Origin: Streptococcus sp. 'caviae'
Lineage (GTDB): Bacteria > Bacillota > Bacilli > Lactobacillales > Streptococcaceae
Direction of reading: 5' to 3'
Assembly: GCF_001937065.1 (NCBI RefSeq)
Contig: NZ_MOWR01000006.1
Span: 62,001-126,000, forward strand
Length of the DNA stretch: 64,000 nt
Part shown: positions 37,370-45,465 of the stretch, piece after piece
Layout: each line of letters opens with the position of its first letter
Position numbering within the stretch: the first letter of the stretch is position 1
Notes under the pieces: generated by a model
What the model was told of the DNA's origin: nothing
What the model saw: only the letters and a program-made list of their open reading frames with translations
Databases searched by the model: none
Made by a program: the position numbers and the translations under genes

Positions 37370-37645
37370 GTTGATCGCAAGTGAATACGGGCTAAGGACT
37401 TTTTGTCACCTAATACCTATTAAAAAAAGAGAACAGGTTCATTTGATTGCGACCTGAGCGGAAAGCGCAGGTCTCTTGCCTCCACTACAAATACAAAAGA
37501 AAGGAAAGGGCAGCTGGCTTGTATTTATTTAGACTAAATACAAGCCAAGGACTGGAACAGACAGATAAATCACCGGCGAAAATTAAAATTTTCGAGCGAT
37601 TTCCTATCGTGTCTGTGTCCTTTTAAGACCCTTTATATTTTGATT
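37370..37645 (+). promoter_or_regulatory. Structured deoD leader sharing blocks with the punA leader
   Basis: The ~275-base region has a perfect 12-bp stem GGCTTGTATTTA/TAAATACAAGCC (37517-37548), GACCTG/CAGGTC, and CGAAAATT/AATTTTCG. Blocks shared with the punA leader are GAATACGGGCTAA (37383-37395), ATTTCCTAT (about 37599-37607) and AAGACCCTTTATATTTTGAT just before the ATG at 37646. No Shine-Dalgarno site is present. Confidence 0.55.
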
Positions 37646-38350
37646 ATGTCAATCCACATTGGTGCCCAGGAAGGGCAAATTGCTGATAAAATCTTACTGC
37701 CAGGCGATCCCCTGCGTGCTAAATTTATTGCTGAAAACTTTTTAGAGGATGCCCAGTGTTTTAACAATGTCCGCGGTATGCTGGGCTATACCGGCACTTA
37801 CAAGGGAGAGCGTGTCTCAGTCATGGGGACAGGAATGGGCATGCCATCCATCTCTATCTATGCCAACGAGCTGATTACATCTTATGGCGTAAAAAAACTG
37901 ATTCGTGTCGGAACTGCCGGCTCGCTCAACAAAGATGTTCATGTCCGTGAATTGGTTTTGGCTCAGGCAGCCGGGACCACATCCAGCATGATAAAAAATG
38001 AATGGCCCCAGTATGATTTTCCGCAGATTGCAGATTTCGGACTTCTGGACAAAGCCTATCATATTGCTAGGGACATGAAGTTGACAACCCATGTCGGCAG
38101 TGTTCTGTCAATCGATGCCTTTTACTCTGATTTTGCGGAGAATAATATCAAATTGGGGCAAATGGGTGTGAAGGCTGTTGAGATGGAAGCAGCAGCGCTC
38201 TATTATCTTGCAGCCAAGCACGGTGTTCAGGCGCTGGGTATCATGACCATTTCAGACAGTCTGGTGGCAGACGAAGACACGACTGCCCAAGAACGTGAAA
38301 CAACCTTCACCGATATGATGAAGGTAGGCTTAGAAACATTGATTGCTTAA
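37646..38350 (+). CDS. deoD: Purine nucleoside phosphorylase, hexameric type
   Basis: 234 residues starting [20 protein letters not shown], the canonical DeoD N-terminus. [24 protein letters not shown] and [12 protein letters not shown] bind phosphate and ribose. [17 protein letters not shown] is the base-binding end. It cleaves purine (deoxy)nucleosides, complementing PunA. The start has no ribosome site; a leader-controlled start is likely. Confidence 0.95.
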   Translation: MSIHIGAQEGQIADKILLPGDPLRAKFIAENFLEDAQCFNNVRGMLGYTGTYKGERVSVMGTGMGMPSISIYANELITSYGVKKLIRVGTAGSLNKDVHVRELVLAQAAGTTSSMIKNEWPQYDFPQIADFGLLDKAYHIARDMKLTTHVGSVLSIDAFYSDFAENNIKLGQMGVKAVEMEAAALYYLAAKHGVQALGIMTISDSLVADEDTTAQERETTFTDMMKVGLETLIA

Positions 38351-38611
38351 AATGACTGATAATTGAGCCAAAAAATCATTGATTTTTGGTTCAATCACCT
38401 CAATTACTATGATTATGTTTCAGTTTATGGTATCATTAACGTCATATTTGGTTGTCTGAGGTGCTGAAATCTTGCTTTATCTCATCGCACTCTTTCCTAG
38501 ACATAATCAGTAAGCTGGTGCATTGCATAGAAATAGGGCGTTGAGAAACTATCAGGTCAATCGGCTGTTCCTCTCATTTATAAATAAGACGAAAGGCTTC
38601 AATACTTAGAT
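38351..38611. other. Intergenic region after deoD
   Basis: 260 bp. An inverted repeat (ATTGAGCCAAAAAATCA / TGATTTTTGGTTCAAT, about 38362-38395) follows deoD and may end the transcript, although a T-run is missing. A promoter for the next gene is expected near 38590. No gene is seen. Confidence 0.45.
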
Positions 38612-39076
38612 ATGAAAAAATATCTTCTGACATTTTTGATTTCAATGGTTCCCATTGTTGAATTGCGCGGTGCCGTTCCTTTTGGTGTAGCTTATAACCT
38701 GCCAGTTTGGCAGGCCATTATGATTGGGGTAATTGGCAATATACTTCCGGTTCCTATCATTTTTTTCTTTGCTCGCCGAGTCCTTGAGCTGGGAGTTGAT
38801 AAGCCAGTCATTGGAAGCTTTTTTAACTGGTGCCTTAAAAAAGGGCATAGCGGTGGTCAGAAGTTAGTTGAGAGTGCTGGTTCTAAAGGGCTTTATTTTG
38901 CCCTCTTCTTTTTCGTAGGGATTCCTCTCCCAGGAACTGGTGTTTGGACGGGAACGCTTGCTGCCTCAATTTTAGACCTTAAGTTTAAAAACAGCATTAT
39001 TACAGTTGTGTCCGGGGGAATCCTAGCTGGATTTATCATGGGATTTGGTTCAGTCTTTATCAAGGGATTAATCTAA
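38612..39076 (+). CDS. Small multidrug-export-type membrane protein (COG2426 family)
   Basis: 154 residues with four hydrophobic helices. The N-terminal MVPIVELRGAVPFG is the family signature and FFVGIPLPGTGVWTGTLAAS the second conserved region. The family is named after early drug-export claims, but its transport role is not established. A weak GACGAAAGG site precedes the ATG. Single gene with a terminator. Confidence 0.85.
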   Translation: MKKYLLTFLISMVPIVELRGAVPFGVAYNLPVWQAIMIGVIGNILPVPIIFFFARRVLELGVDKPVIGSFFNWCLKKGHSGGQKLVESAGSKGLYFALFFFVGIPLPGTGVWTGTLAASILDLKFKNSIITVVSGGILAGFIMGFGSVFIKGLI

Positions 39077-39087
39077 TGTATACTAGC

Positions 39088-39115
39088 CTGACCTGATGAA
39101 AGGTCAGACTTTTTA
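39088..39115 (+). terminator. Terminator
   Basis: CTGACCT pairs with AGGTCAG and is followed by ACTTTTT. Confidence 0.75.
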
Positions 39116-39172
39116 TACTGATAAAAATGTTTTATGCAGGATTATAACAGCGTCAGAAAAGGAGTGGAACAG

Positions 39173-40093
39173 ATGGCTGCTAATGAAAGAATTGCTTTCC
39201 CTGTAAAGCCTGAGTATCTGGAAGATTCTTCACGCTTGAGGCGTGGCCGTGCGACAAAAGCAAGCAGCAAAGGGAGTGCTCATGACTTTCCAGAAGCTTA
39301 TGTTGAAACTGAAAGAGAGGGTCAGATCTCGTCAGAAGCAACAGAAACCCTAGACATTCTTTTGAATGTTTATGCCTATCACCACGCTTATCAGATTGTA
39401 AAGGCCGGACGGGAGTTTTCCGATGATGTTATTTTTCTTTTGGAGCTGCTGAAAGAGAGGCGGGAACTCAATGTCGATTTTCTTTTTGAAAATCACGCGC
39501 GTCTGAAAGAGCTGGAAAGTACCTATCAGATTTCCTTGCTGGATAATGCCTACGAAGAAGAATTGCTGGCAAATTATATCATGGATCTGGAAGCAAAGCT
39601 GCGCAATGATAATATTATTGACTTTGTCAGGAGTGTCAGTCCGATTTTATACCGGCTCTTCATGCGTTTGCTGACCAGTCAGGTGCCAGATATTGATGCT
39701 TATATCTATGATGCCAAAAATGACCAGTATGACGTTTGGAAATTCGACAAGATGCACCGCTCTTCAAATCCCTTTGTTCAGCGTTTTGTTGCTAAAGGCA
39801 GAGACAGCAAGGTGACGTCTAAAAGCTTGGTTGACTTTATTGAGCTGACCGATCTGCCTGAAGAAATCAAAGCTTCCGTTTTACTGTTGCGGGACTTTGA
39901 AAAATCAGCCCGCAACCCCCTGGCTCACCTCATCAAACCTTTTGATGAAGAGGAGCTTCACCGAACGACCGGCTTTTCTTCCAAAACGTTTTTAGAGAAG
40001 ATTATTGACTTGGCTATCTTCTCAGGAGTTATTTATGACAGTGACGTCTTTTATTTCGACAAGGTCAATGCTCTAATCAAACATCTCTATTGA
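39173..40093 (+). CDS. HEPN-domain protein, Csm6-like C-terminus fused to a small streptococcal module
   Basis: 306 residues from the ATG behind AAGGAG. Residues 1-60 align with the 77-residue protein at 19853. Residues ~65-306 are helical and include RNPLAH (Arg247-His252), the R-x4-H motif of HEPN ribonucleases, about 54 residues before the C-terminus. That position and the surrounding helices resemble the HEPN half of streptococcal Csm6, an RNase normally activated by cyclic oligoadenylate through a CARF domain. No CARF domain is visible here and no CRISPR locus is in the window. The Csm6 link is inference; the motif is seen directly. Confidence 0.6.
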   Translation: MAANERIAFPVKPEYLEDSSRLRRGRATKASSKGSAHDFPEAYVETEREGQISSEATETLDILLNVYAYHHAYQIVKAGREFSDDVIFLLELLKERRELNVDFLFENHARLKELESTYQISLLDNAYEEELLANYIMDLEAKLRNDNIIDFVRSVSPILYRLFMRLLTSQVPDIDAYIYDAKNDQYDVWKFDKMHRSSNPFVQRFVAKGRDSKVTSKSLVDFIELTDLPEEIKASVLLLRDFEKSARNPLAHLIKPFDEEELHRTTGFSSKTFLEKIIDLAIFSGVIYDSDVFYFDKVNALIKHLY

Positions 40094-40127
40094 CAGCCCG
40101 CTGCAGCTGTTCTAACACAGCTAAAAT

Positions 40128-40150
40128 AAAAAGAGCCGTTAGGCTCTTTC
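40128..40150 (+). terminator. Terminator of the HEPN gene
   Basis: AAAAGAGCC-gtta-GGCTCTTT. The same hairpin occurs inverted at 40411-40433, so the two flank the repeat copy at 40161. Confidence 0.75.
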
Positions 40151-40160
40151 AGAGTGTAGA

Positions 40161-40402
40161 CAAATACATTTTTCAATGCAAACATGCTTTGAAGCTCTTC
40201 AAATATCAATTCAATGGCTTTGGTTTGCGAGCGAAGCGAGCCTTAATCCGAGACTTTCCACCGTGATAAAAGTGGCAGAAACCCCATTGTTTCTGCCACT
40301 CGGAAGATTTGAGACCTTAGGCTCAAATCTTAGGCATGGAATTCCGAAGGAAGTCGCTGCCGTCCGCATCACCTAAGGAAAGTCTCATAAAAGACTTTGT
40401 CT
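40161..40402 (+). repeat. Structured dispersed repeat, copy 1
   Basis: A ~240 bp element about 80-85% identical by eye to the one at 42984-43226, in the same orientation. Predicted pairings are GAGACTTTCC with GGAAAGTCTC closing the core, AGTGGCAGAAAC with GTTTCTGCCACT, and AAGATTTGAG with CTCAAATCTT. A conserved single-stranded-looking block (GGAATTCCGAAGGAAGTCGC) follows. It has no protein-coding capacity beyond short frames. Paired differences from copy 2 indicate selection for RNA or DNA folding. Confidence 0.75.
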
Positions 40403-40410
40403 TCAAGTTG

Positions 40411-40433
40411 AAAAGAGCCTAACGGCTCTTTTT
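40411..40433 (-). terminator. Terminator of cpsY (reverse strand)
   Basis: On the reverse strand AAAAAGAGCC-gtta-GGCTCTTTT, directly after the cpsY stop. It is the inverted twin of the hairpin at 40128. Confidence 0.8.
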
Positions 40434-40434
40434 C

Positions 40435-41340
40435 TTAATTAAACTTAACTTCTTCAAGCAGGTAGTCGATGAATTTTTCGCCCATTTTGGAGAGATTGGC
40501 TTTTTCGTGTTTGAGATAGATGATATCAATCTCATCGTCAACGTCAAGAGGGATGGAAACAATGTTGTCTCCATTTAGATTGCTGTTTAAGATACCGGTG
40601 GCGATAGTATAGCCATCCAGACCGATCATAAGATTAAAGAGTGTTGCCCGGTCGGACACGACAATGGATTTTTTGTGGGAAATCTGAGACATGATTTCTT
40701 CCGAAAAATAAAAGGAATTATGGATTCCCTGATCGTAGCTGAGATAAGGGAAGTCTTCCAAGTCACTCATGGAAACCATTTTTCGGTCGGCCAGAGGATT
40801 GGATTTGCTGACAAAGATATGAGGGTGTGCCTTGAACAGATTGGTGTAGGTCAAATGATTGTCATCAAACATCTTTGTCAAGACGTCATGATTATAGCTG
40901 TTTAAAAAGAGCACGCCGATTTCAGAACGAAAATTTTTGACATCGTCAATGATTTCGTAGGTTCTGGTTTCGCGCAAAAAGAGCTCATAGCGGGTCATGT
41001 CAGTTTCCTTGAGCAGACTGACAAAGGCATTGACGACAAAGGCGTAGTGCTGGGCAGAAACGCTGAAGAGCTCGCGCGTGTGCCCCTGACTCTTATAGCG
41101 CTCTTCAAGCAGAGCAGTCTGCTCGACCACCTGACGGGCGTAAGAAAGAAATTCGACACCGTCCTTGGTCAGAGTGATGCCTTTAGGATTGCGAATAAAG
41201 ATTTCAATGCCCATTTCACGCTCTAAGTCGCGGACAGCATTGGACAGCGACGGCTGGGTGATAAACAGCTGTTTGGCAGCCTCGTTCATGCTGCCGGTTT
41301 CTACGATTTTTATAATGTAATGTAATTGTTGGATACGCAT
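40435..41340 (-). CDS. cpsY: LysR-family regulator CpsY
   Basis: 301 residues from the ATG of MRIQQLHYIIKIVETGSMNEA; six extra upstream codons lack a ribosome site. The N-terminal helix-turn-helix (QLFITQPSLSNAVRDLEREM) is followed by a LysR effector domain. Family and position match CpsY, which is divergent from the LCP gene of capsule loci in several streptococci and also affects methionine and wall metabolism. Operators should lie in the 156 bp between the two genes. Confidence 0.85.
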   Translation of the reverse strand: MRIQQLHYIIKIVETGSMNEAAKQLFITQPSLSNAVRDLEREMGIEIFIRNPKGITLTKDGVEFLSYARQVVEQTALLEERYKSQGHTRELFSVSAQHYAFVVNAFVSLLKETDMTRYELFLRETRTYEIIDDVKNFRSEIGVLFLNSYNHDVLTKMFDDNHLTYTNLFKAHPHIFVSKSNPLADRKMVSMSDLEDFPYLSYDQGIHNSFYFSEEIMSQISHKKSIVVSDRATLFNLMIGLDGYTIATGILNSNLNGDNIVSIPLDVDDEIDIIYLKHEKANLSKMGEKFIDYLLEEVKFN

Positions 41341-41496
41341 ATGCTTATTGTAACACAAATCAGGCCGTTAATAAATACAGCTTGCTGATAGGCGGATTTT
41401 TGCCCACAGTTCATCATTGCAAAGGAGCCTTTGAAATGTTATAATGAACAGGTTAATATTACCTATCAAATCATTAAAGTTTGGGAGAAGGAAAGC

Positions 41497-42966
41497 ATGG
41501 TTAGTCGCTCAAATAGAAGTCATCAGAGTCATCATACAGGAAATCACAAAAAGCTAAGTATTATCAATGGTATTCTCTTAGTTCTTTTTACGGTCCTGTC
41601 TGCTGTGACTCTCTTTTTTGTTTTTGCCTATGATTTCTTGGCCTTTAGAGGTCTAAATGTAATAGCAGCAGTGGTTCTGATTGCCATCGTTTTGCTGTCG
41701 CTGGTGCTGATTCTAAAAAAACGTGCCAGCAAGTTCACCTTTATTCTTCTCTTGCTGGGAAGCTTAGCAGCCTCAGGCGCATTGTACTTCCTGAAGTCAG
41801 CCATTGATATGTCTGACAGGATGAATCAAACAGCCTCTTATTCAGAAGTTAAAATGAGTGTTGTGGTGCCTAAAGACAGCTCCGTGTCCAAGGTTGCTGA
41901 TTTGAAGAGCGTTTTAGCGCCAACTGGCAATGACGGGACCAATATTGCCTCTCTTATCAGTAAAATTCAAACTGACGAAGGTGTTAATTTAACAACAGAA
42001 GCGACTGATTCTTATCAGAGCGCCTATCAAAGCCTGCAGCAGGATTCCGGCAAGGCCATGGTGCTGAACAGCGCCTACAATGAACTGCTGTCACAAACTG
42101 ATGAAAACTATAGGGATAAGCTGAAGACGATTTACAGCTATACCATTAAACAAAAGGTATCTTCAGCCAAAAAGAAAGCCAATCGGGATGTCTTTAACCT
42201 CTATATCAGCGGTATTGACAGCTACGGGTCTATCTCATCGGTTTCACGTTCAGATGTTAATATCATCATGACGGTTAACCGCAAGACCAACAAGATTCTT
42301 TTGACAACAACGCCGCGCGACTCCTATGTTCCGATTGCTGATGGCGGCAATAACCAAAAGGACAAGCTGACTCACGCCGGTATCTATGGTATTGACTCAT
42401 CTATCCATACCTTAGAAAATCTCTACGATATTGACATTGATTATTACGCACGGATTAACTTTACCTCCTTTATAACGCTGGTCGATTTGCTGGGCGGTAT
42501 TGAAGTCTATAACGATCAAGCCTTTACCAGCCACATCGGTCACTATGATTTCCCAGTTGGAAAACTGAAGCTAAATTCTGAAAAAGCTCTGGCTTTTGTC
42601 CGTGAACGGTATTCACTGGAAGCCGGTGACAATGACCGCGGTAAAAATCAGGAAAAAGTCATTGCAGCTATTGTTGACAAACTGTCTTCTATGAAAGCTG
42701 TATCGAATTATAACAGCATTATCAAGGGACTTGGAAAATCTATCCAAACCAATATGTCCTTAAATACCATGATGTCGTTAGTCAACTCACAGCTGGAGTC
42801 CGGTTCAAAATACACTGTTAAGTCACAGGCGCTTACCGGCACAGGCTCAACTGGAGAACTGACGTCTTATGCCATGCCAAATGCCAGCCTTTATATGCTG
42901 TCTATTGATGAATCCAGCCTGACAAAGGCTAAAGATGCAATCAATGACACCATGGATGGAAACTAA
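41497..42966 (+). CDS. LytR-CpsA-Psr (LCP) family wall-polymer ligase
   Basis: 489 residues from the ATG behind GAGAAGGA. A cytoplasmic basic tail is followed by three hydrophobic helices (residues ~20-110), an accessory domain, and the LCP domain at ~250-440 with DVNIIMTVNRKTNKILLTTTPRDSYV and FVRERYSLEAGDNDRGKNQEKV. LCP enzymes attach glycopolymers to peptidoglycan on the outer face. It is the first gene of the polysaccharide cluster (cpsA/wzg position), but no cpsBCD phosphoregulatory genes follow. Confidence 0.88.
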   Translation: MVSRSNRSHQSHHTGNHKKLSIINGILLVLFTVLSAVTLFFVFAYDFLAFRGLNVIAAVVLIAIVLLSLVLILKKRASKFTFILLLLGSLAASGALYFLKSAIDMSDRMNQTASYSEVKMSVVVPKDSSVSKVADLKSVLAPTGNDGTNIASLISKIQTDEGVNLTTEATDSYQSAYQSLQQDSGKAMVLNSAYNELLSQTDENYRDKLKTIYSYTIKQKVSSAKKKANRDVFNLYISGIDSYGSISSVSRSDVNIIMTVNRKTNKILLTTTPRDSYVPIADGGNNQKDKLTHAGIYGIDSSIHTLENLYDIDIDYYARINFTSFITLVDLLGGIEVYNDQAFTSHIGHYDFPVGKLKLNSEKALAFVRERYSLEAGDNDRGKNQEKVIAAIVDKLSSMKAVSNYNSIIKGLGKSIQTNMSLNTMMSLVNSQLESGSKYTVKSQALTGTGSTGELTSYAMPNASLYMLSIDESSLTKAKDAINDTMDGN

Positions 42967-42983
42967 ACACTGCAACTTGAAGA

Positions 42984-43226
42984 TAAATCTATTTTTTCTA
43001 TACATATATGTTTTGAAGTTCTAAAAATGCCAATTTGAATGGTATCTATCTGCGAGCGGATCAAGCCCTAACTGAGACTTTCCGCCGTGATAAAAGTGCT
43101 AGAAACCCGAAGTTTCTGGCACTCGGAAGATTTGAGACCTTAGGCTCAAATCTTAGGTATGGAATTCCGAAGGAAGTCGCTACCGTCCGTATCACCTAAG
43201 GAAAGTCTCATAAAAAACTTTGTCTA
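42984..43226 (+). repeat. Structured dispersed repeat, copy 2
   Basis: Counterpart of the element at 40161. In the main hairpin copy 1 has AGTGGCAGAAAC/GTTTCTGCCACT and copy 2 AGTGCTAGAAAC/GTTTCTGGCACT: one G-C pair became C-G and one C-G became a U-G wobble, so pairing is kept. The outer GAGACTTTCC/GGAAAGTCTC and the AAGATTTGAG/CTCAAATCTT hairpin are unchanged. It lies in the 290-bp gap between the LCP gene and the priming transferase, so it may affect cluster expression. Confidence 0.75.
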
Positions 43227-43295
43227 CAGTCTGAGCCGTTTCAAAGAATCGGCCAAACCATGATTCATGAAAAAGAAAAGATAGGAGGGGATTAT

Positions 43296-43946
43296 TTGAC
43301 TGAAAATGACCTTGAGGAGGTTCATCGGTTTTATTTATACGTCAAGCGTCTGTTAGACATCATTATCGGTCTGCTTGGCGCAGTTTTTCTCCTGCTTCCG
43401 GTTTCGGTGATTATTGCTGTTTTCTATCTGTTTGGCAGAGACAAGGGCGGTATCTTTTTTACTCAGGAAAGAATGGGCAAGGGGCGAAAGACTTTTAAAA
43501 TCATAAAATTCCGCTCTATGGTTGTCAATGCTGAGGACGTTTTAAAAACAAACCCCGAACTCTATCAGCAGTACCTTGATAACAGCTATAAATTGCTGCC
43601 TCATGAAGATCCAAGACTGACCCGAATCGGCCATTTTATCCGGAAAACCAGTATTGATGAACTGCCGCAGTTTATCAACTTGATCAAGGGAGATATGAGT
43701 TTTATCGGCCCCAGACCTATTCTGGCTTCTGAATTAGAAGAATACACACCGAGTGAACAGGCAGAGCTTCTGTCTATTAAGCCGGGAGCAACGGGCTGGT
43801 GGCAGGTTTCCGGAAGAAGCGAAGTCTTGTACCCTGAGCGCTGCCAGCTGGAGCTCTATTACGTCAGAAACTTTTCTTTCAAATTAGATCTAAAAATTTT
43901 CTTTTTGACCATCAAGAAAGTTTTTACAGGCGAAGGAGCCCATTGA
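43296..43946 (+). CDS. Priming undecaprenyl-phosphate sugar phosphotransferase
   Basis: 216 residues from a TTG start with an excellent AGGAGG 7 bases upstream; the ATG at 43260 has no site. One N-terminal helix is followed by the bacterial sugar transferase domain: RMGKGRKTFKIIKFRSMVVNAE, LTRIGHFIRKTSIDELPQF and GDMSFIGPRP. It loads the first sugar-1-phosphate onto undecaprenyl phosphate. It is of the short type, with only the catalytic domain (WchA/WbaP C-terminus). It starts polymer synthesis in this cluster. Confidence 0.9.
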   Translation: MTENDLEEVHRFYLYVKRLLDIIIGLLGAVFLLLPVSVIIAVFYLFGRDKGGIFFTQERMGKGRKTFKIIKFRSMVVNAEDVLKTNPELYQQYLDNSYKLLPHEDPRLTRIGHFIRKTSIDELPQFINLIKGDMSFIGPRPILASELEEYTPSEQAELLSIKPGATGWWQVSGRSEVLYPERCQLELYYVRNFSFKLDLKIFFLTIKKVFTGEGAH

Positions 43947-44007
43947 GCAGCAGCCTCAGGCTCATATACATAAACTAAACTATCCGTAAATTGGAGTATG
44001 ATATACA

Positions 44008-45456
44008 GTGAACCGTTATAATTCCGTCAGATTTAATTTCGTAATGAACTTTATTCTGACCATTTCAAATTTTATTTTTCCTCTGATAACTTTTCCGTAT
44101 GCGTCCAGAGTGCTGCAGGCTCAGGGGGTCGGAACGGTGTCATTTGCGACTTCAATCATTACTTACTTCACCATGGTCGGGATGATGGGGATTCCTACTT
44201 ACGGTATCAGAGCCTGCGCTAAGATTCGAAATGATCAGTCCAAGTTAAGAAAAACAGTTCAGGAAATTTTTCTGCTCAATTCCGCTGTCATGCTGCTGGC
44301 CTTGATCGGCTTAGCTGTTTCAGTGTTCATGGTTCCAAAACTTTCCCAGGAAAAAACACTTTACCTGATCATGTCTTCAACCCTGATCTTCAATGTTCTG
44401 GGAGTGGAGTGGCTCTATAAGGCCTTGGAAAAATATTCCTACATTACAGTTCGGTCCATTCTTTTCAAATTTCTGTCGCTGATTTTACTCTTGCTTCTGG
44501 TCAAAAACAAAGAAGACTATGTCATTTACGGTGCCATAACAGTATTTGCAGGAGTAGGCTCCAACTTGATGAACTTCTTAAATTTAAGAAGACTGATTGA
44601 CCTCAAACCCCTTAAAAACTTAGATTTAAAGCAGCATATCAAACCCTGTCTGACCTTTTTCCTTTTGACGGTGTCAACGACTATTTATCTCAATGTAGAT
44701 ACCACCTTACTCGGCTTTATTAAAGGAGACCATCAGGTGGGCTACTATACTGCCGCTGTCAAGATTAAGCAGATTCTGGTCAGTATTGTGACTTCACTGG
44801 GAACAGTTTTGCTGCCCCGTTTGTCCTTTTACCACGAGCAGGAGCGCCATGCTGAATTCAGAACGCTGGTTGAAAAAGCCCTCAGTTTTGTTTTCGTTCT
44901 GGCTGTGCCCCTGACTCTGTTCTTTATTCTTGACGCTAAGGAAAGCATTCTCTTTTTATCGGGAGACAATTTCCTGCCCGCTGTTCTTCCCATGCAGCTG
45001 ATTATGCCGACGGTTATTTTTATCGGCATTTCCAATTTAATGGGCATACAGATTTTAGTGCCCATGCAAAAAGAAATGCTGGTGGTCGTCTCGACCATCA
45101 TCGGAGCGGCAGCCGATGTTCTGATTAATATAATTACCATTCCTTTATTCGGCGCTGCTGGGGCAGCCTTTGCCGGAAGCATTGCAGAGCTGACAGTTGT
45201 TTTGGTTCAGCTGTATTTCTTACGTGATTTGATTGTGCCCATGCTCAAACGAATCGGCTTATGGAAAATCATATTAAGTACCTTGGCAGCGGTCTGTGCT
45301 ACTTTGGTTTTAAAAGGCTTTTTGTCTGTGGGAACCTTCTTAACCCTTGCTGTGACAGCTCTTGTCTTTTTTGCTGTTTACGGTATGTTTTTGCTTATCA
45401 CCAAAGAAAAGTTTACAATAGATACCCTTCAATCATTATTGCTGCGGTTTAAATAG
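44008..45456 (+). CDS. Polysaccharide flippase (Wzx type)
   Basis: 482 residues with about 12-14 hydrophobic helices. The N-terminus has FPLITFPYASRVLQAQGVGTVSFA, a family signature of MATE-like Wzx flippases. It would turn lipid-linked repeat units to the outer face. The GTG start lies about 12 bases after GGAG. Genes on both sides are polysaccharide genes in the same direction. Confidence 0.88.
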   Translation: MNRYNSVRFNFVMNFILTISNFIFPLITFPYASRVLQAQGVGTVSFATSIITYFTMVGMMGIPTYGIRACAKIRNDQSKLRKTVQEIFLLNSAVMLLALIGLAVSVFMVPKLSQEKTLYLIMSSTLIFNVLGVEWLYKALEKYSYITVRSILFKFLSLILLLLLVKNKEDYVIYGAITVFAGVGSNLMNFLNLRRLIDLKPLKNLDLKQHIKPCLTFFLLTVSTTIYLNVDTTLLGFIKGDHQVGYYTAAVKIKQILVSIVTSLGTVLLPRLSFYHEQERHAEFRTLVEKALSFVFVLAVPLTLFFILDAKESILFLSGDNFLPAVLPMQLIMPTVIFIGISNLMGIQILVPMQKEMLVVVSTIIGAAADVLINIITIPLFGAAGAAFAGSIAELTVVLVQLYFLRDLIVPMLKRIGLWKIILSTLAAVCATLVLKGFLSVGTFLTLAVTALVFFAVYGMFLLITKEKFTIDTLQSLLLRFK

Positions 45457-45465
45457 GAGAATCAC

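Noticed and set aside
39173..43226. CRISPR array near the Csm6-like gene
   Set aside because: The only repeats are two ~240-bp copies 2.8 kb apart; there are no short regularly spaced repeats and no cas genes.
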